Shown: one piece after another, positions 9,100 to 17,400 of the stretch
Layout: each line of letters begins with the position of its first letter
Position numbering within the stretch: position 1 is the stretch's first letter
Made by a program: the position numbers and the translations under genes
Notes under the pieces: model-generated
What the model saw: only the letters and a program-made list of their open reading frames with translations
Databases searched by the model: none
What the model was told of the DNA's origin: nothing
NCBI RefSeq assembly: GCF_018390535.1
Contig: NZ_JAHBBW010000002.1
Span: 496,001-560,000, forward strand
Length of the DNA: 64,000 nt
Reading direction: 5' to 3'
From: Bacteroides propionicigenes
GTDB lineage: Bacteria > Bacteroidota > Bacteroidia > Bacteroidales > Bacteroidaceae

Positions 9100-11226
9100 T
9101 TACTGCTGGGTATAGCGACCGGCTTGCATATCCTCGTAGGTGGGGTTATAACCGCAATTGGTTACAAGCCAGTCTTCTTTCTTGATTTGCTCTTCTTCTA
9201 CAAAAGATTTGAAGAACGTATAATCAACAAACCGTGTCAACCGGATAAATCGAACTCCTGAGAGTTTTGTTAAAGTTGGCATATTGAAAGTCGTAAGCGA
9301 TGCTGCATTTGCAGCACAAAGTGTTCCATCAATGACCTGCAATTTGGGGCATGAAATAGTTTTTACGGCACGAACAGTCATACCAACACCCCCGACATGT
9401 TCCAATGACGGAAATGTAAAATCTTTATTTGATGCCATAAAATCTAAAGAACCATATAAAATATTATTAATCACCCCTTCTTTGATATATTGAGGATTGC
9501 TTGAACAACCGACTGACTTTAAATTCGTAAAATCATAATCATAGTTAGAAACAGCGTTCAGATTACCGATAATACATAACTGACCTCCGACAATTTCCAA
9601 TTTCGGGAACGAGATATTGTTTGCCATTGTAGTTTCGATGCTTAAATATCCATCTACACTTACCAAGTTAGGGGCTGAAACGCCTTTTTTTGAACCTCTT
9701 ATAATTTCCATATTCCCGTAAACTCGTTCAAATTGGAATACAGGATCTGTTGTCATATTGCTAGAATACTTAAAATTCTTAATACTCTTAAAATTCAATT
9801 CTGGATCTATTCCAACACTTGAACCGGTAATACCGCTCGGAGCTAGAAACATGCTAACTTGCGACATATCCTCTTTTGTGATAATTTTTGAGAATATAGT
9901 CCCGTCTGTAATAGAAATTAAAGGTTCGTTATCCTCAAAAGGTACAAAATTTACTTTGCTCAAATCTAAAATTCGATCAGAACACTCCAATAAACGCAGC
10001 AAGGTCAGTCCTCCGAGTTGTTCTAATTTACTCCAATCCGGCAATTTTTTCAAGACTTGGAATTTAGATATTGTCAATGTGCCTTTAACAATCGACAAGT
10101 TAGACAGTCCATCTATTTCTTGTAATTTATTATTTCCCGTAGATGTAAAAGCATCGGACGCAATATAACTGGAAACGAGATTAAGGTCGCCGTTTACTAC
10201 CGATAATTCCGGCAATGAAAGGGTCTCCAACGGAATCGGTATAGAAGCAAAATCCACACTTCCAACTTCTTGTAATTTCGGAAATTCCAAAGAAATCATT
10301 TTGCCTAAATTATTAACCCCTAAGCGACCGTTTACTTTTGTCAATTCAGGAATTCTCAAAGATGTGATTTCTCCTCCTGGTTCTCCGTCACTTGTCAGAC
10401 ACTGGAGATCAAAATCCTTTACGACAGTGGTTAATTTAGGGAATTCAAAACTTTGTAGAGATGAAGTCCTGAATATTATATTTCCATCAATCGTTTCAAG
10501 GTTGTCGAATTGCACATATGCTACTTGATTGTTGCAGACAACGATGTCGCCAGTAATATGCTGCAAAGATCTCATACTGACCATCTGCAATTTACTGTTG
10601 GTCGCAAAGGCAGTTTCAGTTCCTATTTGCAAACCTCCAATTGAAGTGATATTATCAAGTCCCGTAAGATCTTGTCCAACATAACTTTTCCGAATGATGA
10701 TGTTTCCTTCGACTTCCTTCAATATTTTTAATGCGGCGATATCCGACAATTCTTCTGCATCCTCAGCATCCGACCCGATAATCAAATCACCTTTGATAAC
10801 CGTTACGTCCGTATCAATGAAAGCCGTAACATCCGCTGTTGTCTTCAATTCCACATCCCCTTCATAGCGAATCTCGTCTTTAATGACTTTATATGTATAA
10901 TCATTCGCTTCTCCATTGTAAGAGGTTACACGAAACGTTCGTTCCGTATCCCAGTCAGTAATGCTTGCCGGATCGGGAATAATTGTTGCCGAGGATGTGT
11001 ATTTGAATTCGACTTGAGCATTATTTAACGAAACAGTATATGGAACTGTTATGGTAATTATATTGTCAATTATTTCCGCTGTATAGGATTGACTTGCCAC
11101 AGTCATCACGACTGATGTGATAAAATTGTCATCGGCATCAGCAGGACTTTCTGGAGTCTGATTATCTTCTGAACATGATAAAAAAAGAAATGGGGCAATG
11201 AATAGTAAAAGCCAAAACTGTCTCAT
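9100..11226 (-). CDS. Leucine-rich/receptor-L-like surface lipoprotein in the B12 operon
   Basis: A 708-residue lipoprotein (LFLSC, Cys 18). Residues ~35-120 resemble a DUF5018-type beta domain ('VPYTVSLNNAQVEFKYT'). From ~125 onward are irregular leucine-rich repeats of receptor-L type: 'EGNIIIRKS', 'GDIVVCNN', 'DGNIIFRTSSLQSFEFPKL' and many more 'FPKL..V.G' units. It starts one base after the stop of the PKD gene, so it is in the same transcript. Likely an outer-surface binding protein; ligand unknown. The gene is noticeably AT-richer than btuG-btuD. It has no known transport role, so a part in corrinoid capture is inferred from position only. Confidence 0.75.
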   Translation of the reverse strand: MRQFWLLLFIAPFLFLSCSEDNQTPESPADADDNFITSVVMTVASQSYTAEIIDNIITITVPYTVSLNNAQVEFKYTSSATIIPDPASITDWDTERTFRVTSYNGEANDYTYKVIKDEIRYEGDVELKTTADVTAFIDTDVTVIKGDLIIGSDAEDAEELSDIAALKILKEVEGNIIIRKSYVGQDLTGLDNITSIGGLQIGTETAFATNSKLQMVSMRSLQHITGDIVVCNNQVAYVQFDNLETIDGNIIFRTSSLQSFEFPKLTTVVKDFDLQCLTSDGEPGGEITSLRIPELTKVNGRLGVNNLGKMISLEFPKLQEVGSVDFASIPIPLETLSLPELSVVNGDLNLVSSYIASDAFTSTGNNKLQEIDGLSNLSIVKGTLTISKFQVLKKLPDWSKLEQLGGLTLLRLLECSDRILDLSKVNFVPFEDNEPLISITDGTIFSKIITKEDMSQVSMFLAPSGITGSSVGIDPELNFKSIKNFKYSSNMTTDPVFQFERVYGNMEIIRGSKKGVSAPNLVSVDGYLSIETTMANNISFPKLEIVGGQLCIIGNLNAVSNYDYDFTNLKSVGCSSNPQYIKEGVINNILYGSLDFMASNKDFTFPSLEHVGGVGMTVRAVKTISCPKLQVIDGTLCAANAASLTTFNMPTLTKLSGVRFIRLTRFVDYTFFKSFVEEEQIKKEDWLVTNCGYNPTYEDMQAGRYTQQ

Positions 11227-11227
11227 A

Positions 11228-13036
11228 TTATTGATTATTAGTTATTGATAAGTCTTCAAATGAAAATACTTCTGTGGATATCTCTCCAAGCCAACCACTT
11301 TTCGATAATACTCCACACTGAACTTTGATAAAGTCTATATATTGCAATTTTACTGGAGTCCCGTCATGATATATTGCATTGGCTATTTTGAATCCGTTGC
11401 GCTGACCGCTACCATCAATGACATTTCCTCCTACCAGATTATCTGAACCCATATTATCCACATACCCCCACTCATAAGCGTTATTCGCCCAATATCCTGT
11501 AACGGGATCTTGATTGTTGCGAGGAGTCAGACGCGTCCCATATAATGTATAGCTATCTTCTTTAATCCAATTGGGATAATAATATTCTTGGCCATGGTAT
11601 GCATTCATATCGACAGAACCTGAATTACCTTCACTATCTACCCACGGAGTATGTGCTCTGGGTGCAGGTCTATAGTAAGTTACTTCGTAGTCTTGTATTG
11701 TACCATCGATGCCGGTTTCAGATCCTTTTAATTCATACCATTCATCGTCTGGCTGGCCATTGCCATTTATATCTTGCATTACCCAAACAATGCCCGGCTC
11801 ATTTGAGCCACCGCTCGAACTGTTAAAAGCATTTCCTTGTATTGCAAAATCGTATTCTCGGCCACTCGGAGCAATACTATGGTCAAAACCGATGATGATA
11901 TAACCACCGAAAGATCCCAGTGAAACATGCGCTTTTTTGTTCAATCGTTTCGTTGCATACTCTATGGCTTGTTGGGGCGTCGTTTCATTTCCTATAAATC
12001 CGGTATTTTGGGATAACTCATTAATAAACTGTCCGGGAGCAGGAATGAATTCATAAACCTTATCCCAAATACCTGAACTTGTCGCTGTCGCTTGCCGATA
12101 GCGTTCTTGTTCCGTTTTTTCTTCACAAATAACCTTAACTGTCGTTGTAATTGAAGTATTACTACGTGTTATGTTACGTGAAAGTGGCTGTGTGTTGGGC
12201 ATTTTTTCTGTAACAGTAACAGCAACGAAATATTCTCCAGGAGTCGTCGGCGTGAATTTAAAAACCCTGTCGGTAGCGGCTTCCATAATTTTTCCATTGA
12301 CCTGCCATTGATACTGTGGATAATCGAAATATTCCAGCAAAGGCCGCAAATATACAGGACGCCCTGCAAAAGTATAACGATCCGTAGAAGTTTGTGTATA
12401 GGATGGTGTCGGAAACCGTACGGAATAAGGCATTGTTTCCACAACTTCTACGTCGAAATCACGGATTGTTTCTCCGTCTATATTGGATGCCCGGATTGTT
12501 ATCGAATATGTACCGAGTTCTTTTTCGTGAAACGTATATGCTTTTTCTGTTCCGACGATTTCTCCATCGCGTACCCATTCAATTCTAAAATTTTCAAGAT
12601 CGTCATGTTGAATATCTGGAGATAAAATATAATCCGTGTTTTGAGGCACTTTTAATCCTTTAGAGGGGATTATGATTGAAATTGTAGGTGGAGTTAACTC
12701 CAATACTTCTACTTTTAACTCTTCTTCCGCATAACCCTCTGGTGTATCAACTCGCAATTTGATATATAGATGTTGTTCCTGATTCCATGTATACTTCAAT
12801 ATTGATTCAGATGAAAGAAGTTTTCCATCTACTGTCCATGCATAAAGTGCATTATTCGCATATTTATATGTCGGGGCAATTGTCAGTTCACGCCCAACTT
12901 TGATAGTGTAAATGCCAGTCTCACTATCGAGTTCAATTATAGGAGCTTGTTTTATTTCTTCAGTAATTACATCGTTCTTATTACAGCTTGTAATAAAAAA
13001 CAAAAGTACAAGAATACTAAATATGAAAGCCTTCAT
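11228..13036 (-). CDS. PKD-domain surface lipoprotein in the B12 operon
   Basis: A 602-residue lipoprotein (FFITSC, Cys 18). The first ~300 residues are three PKD/Ig-like repeats ('YAWTVDGKLL', 'RIEWVRDGEIVGTEKAY', 'YQWQVNGKIM'). The C-terminal ~250 residues form a separate domain with 'GFDHSIAPSGREYDFAIQGN' and 'PGIVWVMQDINGNGQPDDEW', a calcium-binding-like acidic loop. Proteins of this layout are recurrent in Bacteroides cobalamin loci. It is AT-rich like its neighbours on both sides and is expected on the cell surface. Function unproven; corrinoid or corrinoid-carrier binding is inferred from the operon. Confidence 0.75.
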   Translation of the reverse strand: MKAFIFSILVLLFFITSCNKNDVITEEIKQAPIIELDSETGIYTIKVGRELTIAPTYKYANNALYAWTVDGKLLSSESILKYTWNQEQHLYIKLRVDTPEGYAEEELKVEVLELTPPTISIIIPSKGLKVPQNTDYILSPDIQHDDLENFRIEWVRDGEIVGTEKAYTFHEKELGTYSITIRASNIDGETIRDFDVEVVETMPYSVRFPTPSYTQTSTDRYTFAGRPVYLRPLLEYFDYPQYQWQVNGKIMEAATDRVFKFTPTTPGEYFVAVTVTEKMPNTQPLSRNITRSNTSITTTVKVICEEKTEQERYRQATATSSGIWDKVYEFIPAPGQFINELSQNTGFIGNETTPQQAIEYATKRLNKKAHVSLGSFGGYIIIGFDHSIAPSGREYDFAIQGNAFNSSSGGSNEPGIVWVMQDINGNGQPDDEWYELKGSETGIDGTIQDYEVTYYRPAPRAHTPWVDSEGNSGSVDMNAYHGQEYYYPNWIKEDSYTLYGTRLTPRNNQDPVTGYWANNAYEWGYVDNMGSDNLVGGNVIDGSGQRNGFKIANAIYHDGTPVKLQYIDFIKVQCGVLSKSGWLGEISTEVFSFEDLSITNNQ

Positions 13037-13092
13037 AATAAGAAAAAAGGCATAGAACTGAAATCAGTTCTATGCCAAACTATATTAAATTG

Positions 13093-14052
13093 TTATTCTA
13101 TTGTAACGTCGTCTATACAAAGATACGCCGGAGTATTGAGTCCATATATAGGATCGACATCAGATCCTTCAAAATTGAATTTTACACTTTGCACATCCGC
13201 TACATTAATATCCCAATATGTCCATGTAGTTACGGGGGACACTGTTGGTTTATCATATCGGTAGTCGGCCAACAATTTCGATACAGTGGTGATCAAATTT
13301 CCATCTACGTCATAACATTCGATGTTGACTTGGAAATATCCTATATTGTTGCCGTCAGAATCTTTCAGATTACTCAACGGTGTTGCAACACCCGATGTTC
13401 CGAACTGATTACCATTTATAATCACACCATAGGTATATGCTGTGTTACAATACCATAAACCCTTGAATTTGCGAGGGGAGTCAAAATAGAATTCAGGTTT
13501 GGCCATCCACTCCGTATTTCCGAAATCAGAGTAGCCGTATACAACAGCAAAATTGGAACCGCTGTGACCTGCCCCTGTATTGGCCCCATCTGTGGATGCT
13601 GTATTATAGACACTACATTGATTCTCCCAAGTATACCACCAATTAGTTCCAGAAGTCTTGCCGGCAGCAGAATCAGAACGATAATTGTATTTCGACAACG
13701 CAATGGCACCACTGGAAAATTCAGTATACGCTCCATAAGAATTGGTTACAGTATTCATGTCGGAGACAAACACAAAATCGGGATCGTATATTTCCCTGAT
13801 TTGGTTCTCTGCAGTATATCCATAAAGCGTGTAGTAGTTCTCTGCTTTAGGCGAAACCGCCATGAATGTTTCATCGAAGTCATCGAATGTAATGGTTGTA
13901 GTGCCATCATCATTAAAGTTGGCTCGGGTTTCGGGAGTTACTGAATCAGTTTGAGGATTCATCAAAAAGTCATCGTCTGAATTACAGCCGGTGAACAGGG
14001 CGGTTGCCGTCAACAGGAAAGCTCCCGCCAGAAAGCGTAAATTTCTTTTCAT
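13093..14052 (-). CDS. btuH: DUF4465 surface lipoprotein, BtuH-like corrinoid-binding protein
   Basis: A 319-residue lipoprotein (TALFTGC, Cys 23), first gene after the riboswitch leader. After a linker, the domain 'TITFDDF....YYTLYGYTAEN...YDPDFVFVSD' through 'FEGSDVDPIYGLNTPAYLCIDDV' matches the DUF4465 pattern, with the typical final 'P.Y.CIDDV' strand. Members in Bacteroidetes B12 loci were shown to be surface B12-binding proteins named BtuH. It is AT-rich and separated by 56 bp from the next gene. The name rests on remembered family features and context, so treat the symbol as probable. Confidence 0.68.
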   Translation of the reverse strand: MKRNLRFLAGAFLLTATALFTGCNSDDDFLMNPQTDSVTPETRANFNDDGTTTITFDDFDETFMAVSPKAENYYTLYGYTAENQIREIYDPDFVFVSDMNTVTNSYGAYTEFSSGAIALSKYNYRSDSAAGKTSGTNWWYTWENQCSVYNTASTDGANTGAGHSGSNFAVVYGYSDFGNTEWMAKPEFYFDSPRKFKGLWYCNTAYTYGVIINGNQFGTSGVATPLSNLKDSDGNNIGYFQVNIECYDVDGNLITTVSKLLADYRYDKPTVSPVTTWTYWDINVADVQSVKFNFEGSDVDPIYGLNTPAYLCIDDVTIE

Positions 14053-14091
14053 AGCTTACTTGTTTTTTAATAAAACATATTTTTAACAAAC

Positions 14092-14131
14092 ACAAAAAAT
14101 CCCGTTCGCGCAGGTTTACACGAACGGGATT
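14092..14131 (-). terminator. Leader intrinsic terminator of the B12 operon
   Basis: On the minus strand, an 11-bp perfect stem (AATCCCGTTCG / CGAACGGGATT) is followed by a run of six T. It lies between the cobalamin riboswitch and the first gene. This suits transcription attenuation: corrinoid-bound aptamer allows termination, the free form lets the operon be read. The loop contains TGTAAACC, similar to the TTACACC/GGTGTAA elements of the aptamer, which might take part in the alternative pairing. Confidence 0.75.
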
Positions 14132-14202
14132 ATGTTTGTCTTCAAATATGAGAATGACTCCTACGGCATTCCGTATCTGATCGCAACCCGATTTTCTCCC
14201 GC

Positions 14203-14380
14203 GGGTGTAAATCCTTTTCCGGTCATGGCAGGTCTTCTGACTCGTCCCAGTCGTCGCGCCTTCCCAGCATTACACCAGTGGCAGGTTGCGGCAACCTTGA
14301 GGGGACTTACAGCAGCGGGTACTGTCCCGGATTCTCACCGGATTCCCTTTTCATCCGTGGCGGCGAACCGCCCGGAACCA
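14203..14380 (-). ncRNA. Cobalamin riboswitch
   Basis: Read on the minus strand the region shows the aptamer blocks in order: GGGAATCCGGTGAGAATCCGG, then GACAGTACCCGCTGCTGTAAG, GCCACTGG, GGGAAGGCGCGA, and the B12 box AGTCAGAAGACCTGCC at 14226-14242. These are the conserved core elements of the adenosylcobalamin/aquocobalamin-class riboswitch. It sits about 150 bp upstream of the btuH-like gene and is followed by an intrinsic terminator, so the nine-gene operon should be repressed when corrinoid is plentiful. Confidence 0.95.
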
Positions 14381-14390
14381 TTTCCAATTA

Positions 14391-14425
14391 CAAAAATACA
14401 AATATTTTTTATAATAATATCATTT
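14391..14425 (-). promoter_or_regulatory. Bacteroidetes-type promoter of the B12 operon
   Basis: On the minus strand an AT-rich stretch contains TATTTTTG (14391-14398), which fits the Bacteroidetes -7 consensus TAnnTTTG, placed just upstream of the riboswitch. No clear -33 element stands out. It fires away from the phage fibre gene that starts at 14489. Confidence 0.55.
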
Positions 14426-14488
14426 ACACGAAAAAAAATCCGCAACCTGCCGGAATCATTCCGCACTATACTTTCAGAAAAAGGTTTC

Positions 14489-17400
14489 ATGGCAAAGATT
14501 CTCATCGCCCGGGGACAGGCGACCATCTATGTCCAGAAGGACGGGTATACCATAACCCAGTCTTTGGGTGAATACGTGTTCCCCGCGGATGACACGGGGA
14601 AGATTCTCTCGTCCGTCACTCTCACCTCGACCGTACGGGTGATGTGCGGGGACGAGGAACTCACGGCCTTTACCATCGGTGCGGTGGGTAAGCCGGCGGG
14701 ATTCTCATCCGTTACCGTCAATAACGGCACGAAGACCTTAACCTACGTTATCACCGCCGGTACGACGACCCTCGCCGACCACGGAACAATAGATATTCCC
14801 GTGACAATTTCCGGTATTGTCTATCATCTGTCGTTCGTCTGGTCGAAAGCCAAGGCGGGTATCCCGGGCAAGGACGGGGTCGATGCCGACATGCTCGACT
14901 GGGTCAAGGAGTGGAATACGGGTAAGACGCTCATCAACGGCAACACGGTCATCACCCCCAAACTCTTTGCGGGCACAAAAAACAGCGACGGCACCGTCTC
15001 CGGGATAGCCATAGGCTCGTTTACACTCAATACGAAGACCTCCTCGGGAACGATCGCCGCAGAGGCGGTAAACGGCATCTATGGATTTAGGGATGGCTAC
15101 AAAACCTTCTATGTAGATAACGGCGGTAACGCCCAGTTGGGTTATGGCGACCAGTATGTCAGGTATAACGCCACGACAGGCAAGGTCGAGTTCGGCAGCG
15201 GAGTGAGTCTGAACTGGGTCGGTGCGACCTACATCGACAAGGACGGCGTCTTTACCGGAACACTCTCGGCCGATACGATTAAGACGATTTCCATCAGTGC
15301 TTCCCAGATCACATCGGGGATTATCGCTGCGGCACGCATCGACACGGCGGCGTTGAAAGCCTCCTTGATTACCGCCGGAAACATCGAAGCTCTGACCTTG
15401 AACGTTACAAAAGGGAAAATCGGCGGCTGGACGGTGGATGCCGACTCCCTTTACCGGGGTACGAAGAACAACACTGTGGGGAGCTGCACCTCTGCCGCAG
15501 GTAGCATTACGCTCGGCTCGAACGGTATCCGGGGCTATAAATGGCGGCTGGATGCCTCGGGAGCCGGAGCGGTCGCGGGCGGCAACATCGCGTGGGACGC
15601 TTCGGGCAACGTCACGTTCGCCTCGACGGTCAGTGCCTTGTGGACGGCACCTATCGGCTCCCTCACCACGGCTTTGGGCGGCAGCGGCTATCCCAAGCTG
15701 ACGAAGATCACGGCCGACGGAATCTATACCGGCAGTATCACCGCCTCGCAGATTACCGCAGGAACCATCTCCGCCGACCGCATAGCGGCAGGCAGTATAG
15801 CGGCCTCGAAGCTCGATGCCGCCAGCATCAGGTCCTCCATCATCAACACGGACTATATCAACGGCCTGAGCTGTACCTTCACCAAAGGAAAAATCGGCGG
15901 CTGGATGATCGGGGCTTCGGCCCTCACTGCCACGCATATCTCGATAGACAGCGGCAACAGACGCATCGCGGTGTACGGGGCCAATTCGGGTGTCGCTAGC
16001 GGGCAGCGGGTGCAGCTCTACTACAACAGCGACACGGACTTCGGGCTCTATACCACGGACAGTGCAGGGTACTGCGTGGCACAGCTGGGTTCGAGCAACA
16101 GCATAGCCGGCTGGACGATCGACACGACTTCCATTCGCAAGGGCAACGTGTCGCTGGGCAGCGACGGCTCGATCATCAACTCCACGAAATGGAAACTGAA
16201 CAACGACGGTTCGGGGCAGATCGCCTCGGGCAACATTGCATGGGACACTGCCGGGAACGTTACGTTCGGGGCTTCCGTATCGCTGCAATGGAAGAACGAC
16301 ATCGAAGCGGCCAAGGTTACGAACTTCGGCTATCGATATTACAAGAAACTCATCATCAACGGCGACGAAGCGACCTATTATCCAGTCGTTTTCAAAGGTG
16401 GCGACCAGAACATCAAACGTACCATTCTCGTCCGTCGGGGATATGCCGAGCAGGCTCCGGTCTCGTGGAACACATCCACGCACAAAGGAGGTCTGATCGT
16501 ACTTATCAAAACCAACTTCGGCGGTTGGGGTGGCATTGCCTATTCATGGGATATCTATGACCTTTCCGAGACCTACTGCCGGATGTTCGCCGGGGCGCAG
16601 CTGTGCGGCAACTACTGCATGTTCGCCGTCTTCCTGCGTGGCGGCGGCGATACGGGTGCCGTGTACCACCTCTACTCCGACCAGCCGATAGAGAGCAGCA
16701 GTTATAGTCCTTCGCCGATTCCGGCAGCTCCGCAAATCGCTTACGGCAACGACCTTATCTTCCAGAGCGGTTCCACACAAGCCTATGCCCCCGCGCCGCG
16801 CACCCTCACGGCTGCCGTCGAGGAGGAGATCCGCCGCCATCGGTTCATTGCTCTGGCGCAAAGCACGGACAGCACGCTTGCGGCGCACCCGCTGACCTAT
16901 ATCGGCTCGACAGGGATTTACACGGGCACCCTTACCGCGGCGCAGGTCAACGCCGTGGCGATCGATGCCGGCAGTATCAAGACGGGAACACTTTCGGCAG
17001 ACCGTATCGCCGCGGGCAGCATCAGCGCCTCGAAACTCGATGCCGTGGGTATCAAGTCGTCCATTATCAATACCGATTACATCAACGGTCTCAGCTGCAC
17101 GTTCACGAAGGGCAAGATCGGCGGTTTCTCCATCGGCAGTGACAACATGACCATAGGGAACGTCGGAGCTGTGGGTGCCATCCCGTTGCAAATCCGTTCC
17201 GCCTCCACGGGCAGCGGTTACTGGTACACGGGAGCCTACAAGCCGCTGGGTATATGCCTTACGTGGTATCAGAGCAGCAATGCAGGGCATATCGTCCTCG
17301 GGCAGGTGGCGGCATCCGGCAACAGTGTCAAGACCGGATTCATAGGTCTTCAGATGATGTCATGGGACAATCTGGAATACTTCTGCCTCTCGGTGAACTA

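Larger units (their letters stand above)
2421..14488 (-). other. Corrinoid (vitamin B12) uptake cargo island inside the phage fibre locus
   Basis: About 12 kb on the opposite strand to the flanking phage genes, with its own promoter, riboswitch, leader terminator and nine genes ending with btuD at 2501. The phage genes on either side have homologous N-termini and continue the same late-gene order, so the block looks inserted between them. No terminal inverted repeats, direct repeats, integrase or mobilisation gene were seen at the two junctions. Exact ends are inferred from gene limits only. Confidence 0.75.

Noticed and set aside
14132..14488. Upstream extension of the fibre gene (119 extra codons)
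   Set aside because: This stretch encodes the cobalamin riboswitch and promoter on the other strand; the start at 14489 matches the homologous gene at 1105.
14738..16483. 581-codon open frame antisense to the giant fibre
   Set aside because: Low-complexity Arg/Gly/Val-rich translation, no domain, fully inside the well-supported fibre gene; such long antisense frames are common in GC-rich coding DNA.
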